Of a stretch of 64,000 nucleotides of DNA, positions 1 to 7,652 are shown piece by piece. A program made the position numbers and the translations under genes. The notes under the pieces were generated by a model. The model was given only the letters and a program-made list of their open reading frames with translations. It had not been told where the DNA came from and ran no database searches. Source of the DNA: Embleya hyalina (GTDB lineage Bacteria; Actinomycetota; Actinomycetes; Streptomycetales; Streptomycetaceae); NCBI RefSeq assembly GCF_003967355.1, contig NZ_BIFH01000025.1, forward strand, positions 228,887-292,886, in the 5' to 3' direction. How positions within the stretch are numbered: position 1 is the stretch's first letter; each line of letters begins with the position of its first letter.

Positions 1-101
1 ACACACCGCTCCCACGAGGGCGGCGGGAGGCGAATGCCCCTGACCATCGCGTGCGGCTCGGCCTGCCGGGGTTCGGCCGCCGTACGTCTCGGACGGGGGA
101 T

Positions 102-767
102 CTATCCGCGAGGTCCGAGACCTGACGTGGCATCACCACCGACACCGCGTCCGGCGCCTAGGACGCGCTCGCCCGCCTCGTGTCGCGAGAGCGTGGCCGT
201 CGCGTCGGACCGCGGGGAGCCGCCGAGTGCGACGGTCGGAGCGCCGGTACCCAGGACACGACGGCTGACGACGGGATCGTCCCGGTCCGACGCGGCGACG
301 CGGCGGGACGCGGGAATGTGCACGAGGGCCCACCCCAGGCAGGCGACACCGACGGCACTCTGCGGTCCGGCACCGGTGATCGCCTCCGACCAGTGGCCCA
401 GGCGTGCCAGAACGCACCACAGCACGCCGGACCCGCCGATCGCCACCGCGTCCGCGATCACGGTCACCAGAACATACCGGCGGCTCTTGCGACGCCCCTC
501 GGGACGGGCCGGGCGTACCCGGTCGCCGATCCACGATCCGGGCGAGCGGGCCCGGCCGCCCCCGCGCGGAATCCGCCACACGAGGACCAAGGCGAACAAG
601 CCGATGCCGGCGACGAAGGTCGTGAGGGAATCCGAACCCGGTACCAGGAGCCCGGGCCAGGCGGAGACGATCCACGCGACCCCGACGAAGCCCCACGCGA
701 CGCCCTCCCAGCGCAACACCTCCGAACGTGCGGCGAACCGACTGCGTGTCGTATCGATGATGTCCAT
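102..767 (-). CDS. hypothetical integral membrane protein
   Basis: This is a protein of about 221 residues with four hydrophobic stretches, at roughly residues 23-43, 49-67, 97-122 and 136-152. They are separated by Arg-rich loops, so it is probably a small polytopic membrane protein. The basic, low-complexity C-terminal tail looks cytoplasmic. The start was set at the ATG giving MDIIDTTRS. Upstream in-frame ATGs at 791 and 842 would add a fifth hydrophobic stretch, and none of the candidate starts has a convincing ribosome binding site. I do not recognise the family. No neighbour shares its direction closely enough to suggest an operon. Confidence 0.5.
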   Translation of the reverse strand: MDIIDTTRSRFAARSEVLRWEGVAWGFVGVAWIVSAWPGLLVPGSDSLTTFVAGIGLFALVLVWRIPRGGGRARSPGSWIGDRVRPARPEGRRKSRRYVLVTVIADAVAIGGSGVLWCVLARLGHWSEAITGAGPQSAVGVACLGWALVHIPASRRVAASDRDDPVVSRRVLGTGAPTVALGGSPRSDATATLSRHEAGERVLGAGRGVGGDATSGLGPRG

Positions 768-940
768 ACCAGTAAGCATAACGATCGTCATGACAATCCG
801 CCATAGCAGCCACACCCCCGCCATCCCGGATGCCGGCTTCACTCATCGGCCGTGGGCTCCCCCGCACACCCGAAAGACACGAACCCGCACGGAACCGCTC
901 TCCGGAGGGCACACCACCGCCGCCGCCGACACCGAACGCA

Positions 941-1330
941 TCAGGGCTCGGGCCGGCCGGTCACGTGGTCGACACGGGTGCGGGCGTGGTCGTCGAGGTC
1001 GAGGGGCCGCCGGCGGCGGTGGCGGAATTCCGGCGCCGGGTGGGTACCGATGCCCCGCCGTCGGCCGCGGTCGGGTCGGTGGTCGACGAGGAGTTGCCCG
1101 TCGACGGCGTCGCCGGTTTCACGATTCCCGCGTCGCCGGCGGATCGGTTCGCAGGCTGATCCCACCGGATGCGGGGACGTGCGCGAACTGCCCGGCGGAG
1201 CTGGGCGATCCGGCCGATCGCCGACACCGGCGTGCGTTCGTGACGTGCGTCGACCGCGGCCCGCGTGTCGACGATCGTCATGGCGTTGCCGTACGACCGA
1301 GCGCACCGGACCCGGCACGGACCGGCGCGG
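941..1330 (+). pseudogene. hypF: decayed hypF (carbamoyltransferase maturation factor) fragment
   Basis: Three consecutive reading frames spell the HypF N-terminal region in the correct order. About 941-1156 encodes the second half of the acylphosphatase domain, with GAGVVVEVEGPPAAVAEF and TDAPPSAAVGSV. About 1150-1262, in the next frame, encodes the first HypF zinc-finger region, with PPDAGTCANCPAELGDPADR followed by FVTC. From 1265, back in the first frame, STIVMALPYDR matches the HypF segment that follows the zinc finger. The start of the acylphosphatase domain and the whole YrdC and Kae1-like C-terminal parts are absent. Intact HypF is about 750 residues and makes the cyanide ligands of [NiFe] hydrogenase. 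The frameshifts and truncation show a dead relic; the end coordinate is approximate. Confidence 0.75.
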
Positions 1331-1611
1331 GACACCTCGCGCCCGCGGCCGGGCCGCCGCACCGGAGGGTGCGTGTTCCCCACTCCGACGACACGTCGAT
1401 CGCCCACCCGTCCCCGTCGACGGACCGCGGGACCGCCCCGGGACGCAGCGGCGTACCGGGCCCGGGTCCGGACACCCGGGAACGCCGCGTGGGCGTGGCG
1501 AGTCGGTCGCGACGGGGTCGCGGGTCTGTTCCTGCGGGCACGTCACGCGTAGTACGTTGAGCATTGCTCCGAGTCTTCGCGCGTCTCGTCCCTCATCGAG
1601 GAGGCAGCCTG
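1331..1611. other. non-coding stretch upstream of the graspetide cluster
   Basis: I see no supported gene here. The first part may be further degraded hypF sequence. The last part must hold the promoter of the graspetide genes. The ribosome binding site GAGGAGG lies at 1598-1604, seven bases before the precursor ATG. Confidence 0.4.
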
Positions 1612-1899
1612 ATGTCCGAGGGTGCTCGTTCCGGTCCGCGTCCGTGGGGTTTGCGTCACCTGACCGGGTACGGGCCCGGGGCGACGGTGAATCTGCCGTA
1701 CTGCGGCGTCGAGCTCGATCCGGTGACCCAGACCACCCGCTACCGCGATGCGGACGGGCGGATCGTGACGATGGGCGATCACGCCAAGACCGCGCCGGCC
1801 ACCAACACCATGGAGGCGACCGGCGGTTCGGACGGCAGGGATCCGGGGCAGGGCGGGGCACCGGACCACCGCCCCGTGACGAAGACCGACGAGGATTGA
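1612..1899 (+). CDS. tgmA: graspetide (omega-ester peptide) precursor
   Basis: This 95-residue peptide has the layout of ATP-grasp-modified RiPP precursors. The leader contains PRPWGLRHL at residues 9-17 and QTTRYRDADGRIV at 40-52, a block typical of the actinomycete SAV_5884-type family. The C-terminal core from about residue 57 is rich in Thr, Asp and Glu, including TAPATNTMEATGGSDGRD. Thr hydroxyls and acidic side chains are the expected donors and acceptors of side-chain ester links. The Asp-Gly at residues 74-75 is a plausible aspartimide site for the methyltransferase encoded two genes downstream. A strong GAGGAGG site lies seven bases before the ATG. The gene overlaps the next one by four bases. 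Ring pattern and final product cannot be read from sequence. Confidence 0.85.
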   Translation: MSEGARSGPRPWGLRHLTGYGPGATVNLPYCGVELDPVTQTTRYRDADGRIVTMGDHAKTAPATNTMEATGGSDGRDPGQGGAPDHRPVTKTDED

Positions 1900-2882
1900 G
1901 TACGCATTCGTACGGGACCGGACCGTGCCGCCCGGTCCTGGTGTGTGCCCCGCTCGGTGATCGCAGCGCGGACGCCGTGATCGAGGCGCTGGGCCGACGC
2001 GAGGTGCCCGTGGCGCGCATCGACCCGGGCGTGGATTTTCCCCTCGGGTCGACCCTGTCCGCCTGCTTCGACCCCGGCCGCGGAATGACGGGCGTACTGG
2101 AGACGACGAGTCGTCGCGTCCTTCTGGACGCGGTGCGCGCGGTGTATCACCGGCAAGCGACCGACTACGGGCCGGCATTCACGCATCTGTCCGACCAGGA
2201 CGCCCTGTTCGCCGTCGCGCAGGCGCGGCACGGTCTGGGTGGTGTGTTGGCCGCGTTGCCGTGCCTGCACGTGAACCATCCGCACGCGGCGACGGCCGCC
2301 TCGTACAAGCCGGTGGGTCTGGCCGCCGCGCTGCGCGTGGGTCTGAGCGTGCCGCCCACCCTGATCACCTCGGATCCCGAAGCCGCCCGGGCGTTCGCGA
2401 AGCGGCACGGGCCGATCGTCTACAAGGTGCTGCGAACCGTGCGCTACCGCGACCCGGACGACCGGCCGCTGACCGTATGGACCACGGCCGTGGACCCCGA
2501 CGACATCGACGACGCGGTCGCCGGGACGGCCCACCTGTTCCAGGCACGCGTGGATGCCGTCGCCGATCTGCGGGTGACGTTCGTGGGCGGGCGGATGTTC
2601 GTCGCGCGCATCGACTCGGGCCTGCTCGACTGGCGCAGCGACTACGACCGGCACCGGTACGACGTCGTCGACCTTCCCGAGCCGGTGGCGGCGGCCGTCA
2701 CCCGGTACATGCGCGATCAACGCCTGTGCTACGGAGCTCTGGACCTGGCGGTGACCTCGTCCGGAGAGCATCTGTTCTACGAGTGCAATCCCCTGGGCCG
2801 GTACGGATGGATCGAGGCGGCGACCGGGATGCCGATCTCCGCGGCGATCGCCGACCTCCTGCGGAACGGATCCCCGCCGTGA
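1896..2882 (+). CDS. tgmB: ATP-grasp graspetide maturase (macrocyclase)
   Basis: This protein of about 328 residues belongs to the ATP-grasp ribosomal peptide maturases that phosphorylate acidic side chains of a precursor and close omega-ester or amide rings. The N-terminal pre-ATP-grasp part reads VLVCAPLGDRSADAV. The centre contains a nucleotide-binding lysine in IVYKVLRTVRY. The C-terminal metal and ATP site is visible as FYECNPLGRYGWIE, where Glu and Asn bind magnesium. The chosen start is TTG 1896, which overlaps the precursor stop codon (TTGA) and gives the usual family length. No better start lies nearby. It overlaps the methyltransferase by GTGA, so the three genes are translationally coupled. 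Confidence 0.85.
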   Translation: MSTHSYGTGPCRPVLVCAPLGDRSADAVIEALGRREVPVARIDPGVDFPLGSTLSACFDPGRGMTGVLETTSRRVLLDAVRAVYHRQATDYGPAFTHLSDQDALFAVAQARHGLGGVLAALPCLHVNHPHAATAASYKPVGLAAALRVGLSVPPTLITSDPEAARAFAKRHGPIVYKVLRTVRYRDPDDRPLTVWTTAVDPDDIDDAVAGTAHLFQARVDAVADLRVTFVGGRMFVARIDSGLLDWRSDYDRHRYDVVDLPEPVAAAVTRYMRDQRLCYGALDLAVTSSGEHLFYECNPLGRYGWIEAATGMPISAAIADLLRNGSPP

Positions 2883-4078
2883 ACGCTCCTCCCTCCTCCC
2901 CGGCCCCGGCCACGGACGCCGTCGTGTTGCGGCGGCGCCTCGCGGACGCGCTGGCCGCGACCGGTGATCTGCGCGGTCCCGCATGGCGGGCGGCGGTGGA
3001 GTCGGTGCCGCGGGAGGTGTTCGCGCCCGCGTGGTTCGAGCGCAGCGACACCGAGCGGGGCACGATGTGGTCCCCTGTGGTCGGGGACGCCGCGACGTTG
3101 GCGCGGGTGTACGAGGACACCACGCTGGTGACCCAGCTCGACGGCGGGGTGGCCCCCGGGGACGTGGAGGGTCCGGTGTTCGGCGCGCCGTCGTCGTCGT
3201 CGACGCTGCCCGGTCTGGTCGTGGGGATGTTGGAGGATCTGGGTGTCGAGGACGGTGATCGCGTTCTGGAGATCGGCAGCGGCACCGGATACTCCACCGC
3301 CCTGCTGGCCCGGCGCCTGGGCGACGACCTCGTGACGTCGATCGAGGTCGATCCGGAAACCGCTCGACGGGCGGCCGCAGCTCTGAAGGCGGCCGGATTC
3401 GAGCCGCACCTGGTGGTGGGTGACGGCCTCGACGGGGTCCCGGACCGGGCCCCGTTCGATCGGCTGATCGCGACCTGCTCGGTACGCGAGATCCCCCGCC
3501 CGTGGCTGGAGCAGTCCCGGCCCGGCACGGTGATCCTCGCCAACCTCACCGGCTGGCTCTACGCGTTCGGGCAGGCCCGTGTGACGGTGACCGGGCCCGG
3601 TCGTGCCGCCGGCGAATTCCTGCCGGGCACCGTCTCGTTCATGCCCGCCCGCCGGCACACCCCGCCTGCCCCCGACACCGGGGCGGCCCTGGCCGCCGCA
3701 GGCCCGGACAGGCCCACCGAGCTCGGGCCGGAGATCCTGCGGGACTGGGTCGGCCGATTCGTCGTCCAGGGCGCGCTGCCGAACTCGCAGCAGGTCACCG
3801 CGCAGGTCGGCGACGGTCCCTGTCTCGACCACGTCCTGGACGTCGACGGCTCCCACGCCACACTGCTGCCGCAGCAGGACGGATCGTGGCGGGTTCGCGA
3901 AGGCGGGCCCCGCCGGCTCTGGTCCCTCGCGGAGCGGGCCGTGACCGCGTGGCGGGCCCAGGGTTCACCACCCATCGACGCCTTCCGCCTGTCGATCGAT
4001 CCCGACCGGCACACGATCCACCTCCCCGATCGATCGCTGAGCTGGGACCTCCCCCGCCTCGAACAGCGGCGCCGTTGA
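2879..4078 (+). CDS. tgmC: PIMT-like O-methyltransferase of graspetide cluster
   Basis: This is a 399-residue SAM-dependent methyltransferase related to protein-L-isoaspartate O-methyltransferase. The SAM-binding motif I is VLEIGSGTGYSTALLARRLG near residues 126-145, and DRLIATCSVREIPRPW follows about 60 residues later. The C-terminal 170 residues extend beyond classical PIMT (about 210 residues), as is usual for ATP-grasp-associated members. In the fuscimiditide-type graspetides such enzymes methylate an Asp side chain so that it collapses to an aspartimide; that role here is inferred from family and position. The GTG start overlaps the ATP-grasp stop codon. The gene ends the cluster and faces a convergent gene. 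Confidence 0.85.
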   Translation: MNAPPSSPAPATDAVVLRRRLADALAATGDLRGPAWRAAVESVPREVFAPAWFERSDTERGTMWSPVVGDAATLARVYEDTTLVTQLDGGVAPGDVEGPVFGAPSSSSTLPGLVVGMLEDLGVEDGDRVLEIGSGTGYSTALLARRLGDDLVTSIEVDPETARRAAAALKAAGFEPHLVVGDGLDGVPDRAPFDRLIATCSVREIPRPWLEQSRPGTVILANLTGWLYAFGQARVTVTGPGRAAGEFLPGTVSFMPARRHTPPAPDTGAALAAAGPDRPTELGPEILRDWVGRFVVQGALPNSQQVTAQVGDGPCLDHVLDVDGSHATLLPQQDGSWRVREGGPRRLWSLAERAVTAWRAQGSPPIDAFRLSIDPDRHTIHLPDRSLSWDLPRLEQRRR

Positions 4079-4218
4079 CACCTTCTTCCGGGCGGGTGAT
4101 CTCCCACGCCGGGTTCGGCCCCGGCCCGGGTCGGGGCTCCGTCGCGTCGACCATGTGCGAGAGGTGCGATGTTTCGGATACGCCGCCTCTGGCGCCTTCG
4201 GGGAGACCGGGCCGCGGA

Positions 4219-5160
4219 TCACGGCGGGAGGGGTGCTCCCCAGGGCGAGAGGTCGAGGGTTGGGTAGCGCTGTGCCATGGCGCGCAGCGTGTCGGGGTTC
4301 CAGAACGGGTGCCCGGCGGGCGGGAATCCGAACAGGGCGAGTTGGCTCGCCGTCGCGCGTTCGACGAACCGGTACCAGGCGGTGTCGTGGCTGCGGTCCG
4401 CCCACGGTCCGCGCAGGGCCCAATCGGCCGATGCCGGACGGTAGTTGACGTGCATGGTGAAGCGTGCCCCTCGGGGGCGGGTCAGTCCGGTGCCGCGATG
4501 GAAGGTGTCGAGTCCGAAGGCTACGACGGTGCCGGCCGGGCCGGCGGCGGACACCTCCGCGTCGTAGAGCGCGCCGGTGTCGCCGGCGGTGACGAACGCG
4601 CGCAGGTCGTCGTCGGGGGCGGCCCCGGGATCGGCCCCGGGGCGCAGGTACCAGTTGGGGCGGGCGGGGAGGTGCCGGGTGTGCTCGCGGGGGACCAGAT
4701 GCGGCGGTCCCAGGTCCTCCGGCACGTCGCACAGGTAGACGAACATCTCCACCTGGCGGCACCCGGCGGCGACGGTGGGGACCAGGACGGTGTGGTTGAG
4801 GTAGTCCCGGTGCAGGTCCTGGTCGTAGTCGGCGGCACCGGTGTACTTCGCCCACACCTCGGCCTGGTACATCCGCAGGTCGTCGTCCCCCGCGAGCGCG
4901 GCGGCCAGGCCCGTCAGGCGAGGGTGTACCGCCAACAGGCTCAGTTCGGGGGAGGCGAAGGGGAACGTGTCGATCCCCGCGAACTCGTCGTCGACGTATC
5001 TGCGGCGGCGGGGGTCGAGCCCGTCGTGGAAGTCCGCGGCCGTCGGGTGGAGCGCTTCGAGACCGGCCTGTGCGGACGCCAGATCCTCGGCCGGGACAAA
5101 CCCCGGCAACACGACGAACCCGTCCCGCGACCATCGCGCGCAGACCTCGTTGGTGTCCAT
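4219..5160 (-). CDS. phytanoyl-CoA dioxygenase (PhyH) family protein
   Basis: This 313-residue protein looks like a non-haem Fe(II)/2-oxoglutarate oxygenase. The iron-binding His-x-Asp is in DLHRDYLNH. The distal histidine and the 2-oxoglutarate-binding arginine lie in FHRGTGLTRPRGARFTMHVNY-type sequence near residue 250. An internal EMFVYLCDVPEDLGPPHLVP block is typical of PhyH proteins. The start was set at ATG 5160; ATG 5187 in the same frame is an alternative, and neither has a strong ribosome binding site. It converges with the graspetide methyltransferase, leaving about 140 bases between them. It could be a tailoring oxygenase for that cluster, but the opposite orientation gives no direct support, and the substrate is unknown. 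Confidence 0.8.
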   Translation of the reverse strand: MDTNEVCARWSRDGFVVLPGFVPAEDLASAQAGLEALHPTAADFHDGLDPRRRRYVDDEFAGIDTFPFASPELSLLAVHPRLTGLAAALAGDDDLRMYQAEVWAKYTGAADYDQDLHRDYLNHTVLVPTVAAGCRQVEMFVYLCDVPEDLGPPHLVPREHTRHLPARPNWYLRPGADPGAAPDDDLRAFVTAGDTGALYDAEVSAAGPAGTVVAFGLDTFHRGTGLTRPRGARFTMHVNYRPASADWALRGPWADRSHDTAWYRFVERATASQLALFGFPPAGHPFWNPDTLRAMAQRYPTLDLSPWGAPLPP

Positions 5161-5564
5161 TGACCCAGAGTGCGCCGAACTCCCCATCCGGACAAACGAA
5201 TTCGAGCAGGGAACGCCCCTCCTGCAGGGAGCCACCGGGGACGGCGCAGACCGTCTCGAAGGTCGCGCCCGTGAGCCTGAAGCGGTAGAGCCGGCCGCGC
5301 TCGGGACCCGGCCACCTCGGTCCCGACGGCCGCGGTCGGGCACGCCACGGCAGTTCGAGGCAGTTCGTTCTCGGAACTCGAAGGCGTGCCACCGCCTTTG
5401 CCGTTTTCTCGGCATCGAGCCCGATCGCTTTCTTGTGATTCCCGGTCGTCCCGAACGGCGACCGCCACTCCGATCGTGCAGGGCGGACCGGGAGCGTTGG
5501 TTAACAGAACGAAACCTCGGCGTCACTAGGTTCGGAGCCGTCCGAGATTGTCGAACGCAGCCGA
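5161..5564. other. divergent intergenic region between PhyH and S33 peptidase genes
   Basis: This 404-base region should hold the promoters of both flanking genes. On the minus strand, about 5170-5390 reads as a coding-like stretch (RLYRFRLTGATFETVC and FVCPDGEFGALWVN) without a clear ribosome binding site. It could be a short gene or a relic, and I do not recognise it. An AT-richer patch at about 5497-5532 is the likely promoter zone of the peptidase gene, but no convincing -35/-10 spacing was found. Confidence 0.3.
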
Positions 5565-7241
5565 ATGGAGCGTGACTTCGTGGGTTTTCGAGATCGGGTG
5601 GTGGGATCGCGACGCGGTTCCCTGCTGGCGGTCTGTGTGTCCGTCGTCTTCGGGGTGACGGTGGTTCCCGCCGCGGCGGAGGATCCCGGGCCCGGGTCGT
5701 TCCCGGGGCAACGGGCGTCCTGGGCGCCGTGCGTTCCCGGCCCGCCCCCACCCGACGTTCCGCAGGAGGAGTGGAACAAGCGGTGGGCCGGGATGGACTG
5801 CGCCACACTCACCGTCCCGATGAACTACCGCCGCCCCGGCGACGGCCGACTCGACATCGCGGTCAGCCGCCGCAAGGCCAACTTTCCGGACAGGCGAAAG
5901 GGTGTCCTGCTACTGAATCCGGGTGGTCCCGGCGGCGAAGGACTGGCGTTGCCGACCGAACTGGCGGGCGAGGCGATCGCCGACCGTTTCGACCTGATCG
6001 GCTTCGACCCGCGCGGGGTGGGCCGGTCCACTCGCCTGCACTGCGATGCCGTGGAGCAGGACCCGCCGCGGCCGACCCGCCCGACGGACGCGCAGTTCGC
6101 CGCGCTGGCGGCCGCCGCGCTCCAACGGGAACAGGCATGTCAACGAGCGGGCGGTTTCCTGCGGCCGTTCGTCAGCACCGCGAACACCGCGCGGGACATG
6201 GACGTGATCCGGGCCGCGCTGGGCGAGAAGAAGATCAACTACCTCGGCTTCTCCTACGGCACCTACCTCGGCGCCGTCTACGGCACGCTGTTCCCCGGAA
6301 GGCTCAACCGCAGTGTGCTCGACTCGTCCATGCACCCGGACTGGCTCTACTACGAACAGTTCAAGCAACAGGCCGTCGCATCCCGGCGAAACGTCGAGGC
6401 CTGGGCCGCCTGGGTGGCCGAACGGGACAACACCTACCACCTGGGCAACTCGCTCGCGCGGGTGATGGCCACCCTCGACACGATCGGCGAGCGACTGGCG
6501 GTCGAACCGATACCGTCGCCCGGGCATCCCGAGGACCCGCCGATCGACCGCAACTACTTCGACCGGATGCTGGGCCACGAGACCGTTCCGCGTGCCGTCT
6601 GGGCGCTGGAAGCCGAACTGGTCGTCGCGATCGGGAAGGCGGTCGGCGGAACGCTGTCCGCCGACGCGGGCAAAGCCCTCGCCGCGCTCGCCAAGGCATC
6701 CGCTCCGGCGACGGTCGACGGCACGTACCAGGCGGTGACCTGTGAGGCCGACTGGCCCAGGGACCTGAACGTCTACTACGAGCAGATGCGAATCTTCCGC
6801 GACCGGTACCCGTACGGCAGGGGCGCGGCGGCGACCGAGCCGACCGAGTGCACCTTCCGGTCGTTCACACCCCCGGAGCGGATCACCGACCTGAAACGCA
6901 AGGGGTATCCGACCGGAGTCGTGGTGCAGGCCGAGTTCGACCCGGCCACCGGATACGACGGCGGACCCGCGATGGCGAACCGGCTGGACGACAACCTGAT
7001 CACGGTCACCGACGAGGGCACACACAGCCTGTACGGCCGCAACGCCTGCGTCACCAAGAAGATCGACGACTACCTGATCGACGGCGTACTCCCCGGCTCC
7101 CGCGCGAGTTGTGCCGGTCCCCCGCGGCCGGATGTACCCGCCGACGGAACGGCCGCCCGCTCCACACGTCCATCGAACCGGTCGCTGGAGGAACGCGCCC
7201 ACGAACTGATCGAGGCATACAAACTCGACCGCCGATTCTGA
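5565..7241 (+). CDS. secreted S33-family tripeptidyl aminopeptidase-like hydrolase
   Basis: This 558-residue alpha/beta hydrolase resembles the secreted actinomycete tripeptidyl aminopeptidases and Slp proteases, which remove N-terminal peptides outside the cell. An N-terminal signal peptide is visible (Arg-rich n-region, then LLAVCVSVVFGVTVVPAAAE). The oxyanion-hole region reads LLLNPGGPGGEG. The nucleophile is Ser230 in GFSYGTYLGA. The C-terminal TAP-like domain carries the acid in EFDPATGYDG and the histidine in GTHSLYG, followed by the family tail motif around DYLIDGVLPG. It is monocistronic, with a hairpin just after the stop. A truncated relative lies near the other end of the window (61910-62749). 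Confidence 0.88.
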   Translation: MERDFVGFRDRVVGSRRGSLLAVCVSVVFGVTVVPAAAEDPGPGSFPGQRASWAPCVPGPPPPDVPQEEWNKRWAGMDCATLTVPMNYRRPGDGRLDIAVSRRKANFPDRRKGVLLLNPGGPGGEGLALPTELAGEAIADRFDLIGFDPRGVGRSTRLHCDAVEQDPPRPTRPTDAQFAALAAAALQREQACQRAGGFLRPFVSTANTARDMDVIRAALGEKKINYLGFSYGTYLGAVYGTLFPGRLNRSVLDSSMHPDWLYYEQFKQQAVASRRNVEAWAAWVAERDNTYHLGNSLARVMATLDTIGERLAVEPIPSPGHPEDPPIDRNYFDRMLGHETVPRAVWALEAELVVAIGKAVGGTLSADAGKALAALAKASAPATVDGTYQAVTCEADWPRDLNVYYEQMRIFRDRYPYGRGAAATEPTECTFRSFTPPERITDLKRKGYPTGVVVQAEFDPATGYDGGPAMANRLDDNLITVTDEGTHSLYGRNACVTKKIDDYLIDGVLPGSRASCAGPPRPDVPADGTAARSTRPSNRSLEERAHELIEAYKLDRRF

Positions 7242-7257
7242 ACCCCTTGGACTGCCA

Positions 7258-7290
7258 CCGCCCCCGTTCCGCCGAAGCGCGCGGGGGCGG
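7258..7290 (+). terminator. GC-rich hairpin after the S33 peptidase gene
   Basis: CCGCCCCCG at 7258-7266 pairs perfectly with CGGGGGCGG at 7282-7290 across a 15-base loop, starting 17 bases after the stop codon. There is no U-tract, as is common for actinomycete terminators. Confidence 0.6.
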
Positions 7291-7398
7291 GCGACTCCCG
7301 TACGTCGGCCGCCCGCCCGAGAATTCGGCGCGGGCGGCCCCGCGCGGGTCCGGAGCCGGGGCAACCCTCGCCGAGCGATCAACTCGGCCGGCGGTGTC

Positions 7399-7575
7399 TC
7401 ACGCGCCACCACCGTGGTCCGGCGGATCATCGAGGCCGGTGACACACAGCAACAACGGCTCGTTCTCGGAGTCCGCGGCGGCAACCGCCTCGAAGCGGAC
7501 GTCCGTCGCTTCGCGGGCGGCGTGGACGTCGCCGTGGGATTCGGGATCGGCGGCATCGAAGTACTCGGGTATCAA
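7399..7575 (-). CDS. small acidic hypothetical protein
   Basis: This 58-residue ORF starts at a TTG preceded at the right distance by AGGAGA. It reads IPEYFDAADPESHGDVHAA and then REATDVRFEAVAAADSENEP. It is strongly acidic, has mostly G or C at third positions, and ends DDPPDHGGGA. It lies 77 bases downstream of the FAD oxidoreductase gene in the same direction, so it may be the last gene of that operon. I do not recognise a family. It could be an accessory peptide of the oxidase or chance coding. Confidence 0.4.
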   Translation of the reverse strand: MIPEYFDAADPESHGDVHAAREATDVRFEAVAAADSENEPLLLCVTGLDDPPDHGGGA

Positions 7576-7652
7576 AGGGATCTCCTGGCGCGGCCACAGT
7601 GAGGTGCGGGTGTGAGGGGGCGACGAGGCGCGAAGCGGCGACCTGTCCGGGC

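Noticed and set aside
34..1560. Open frame of 508 codons on the plus strand
   Set aside because: It is Arg/Pro/Gly-rich low-complexity translation antisense to a membrane protein gene. Only its segment near 1150-1262 is meaningful, as part of the hypF relic.
4219..5160. PhyH dioxygenase as a certain member of the graspetide cluster
   Set aside because: It is convergent, not overlapping, and such oxygenases are common elsewhere; membership remains only possible.
5910..7556. 548-codon open frame antisense to the S33 peptidase gene
   Set aside because: The plus-strand gene has signal peptide and catalytic motifs. The antisense frame shows only GC-bias composition.
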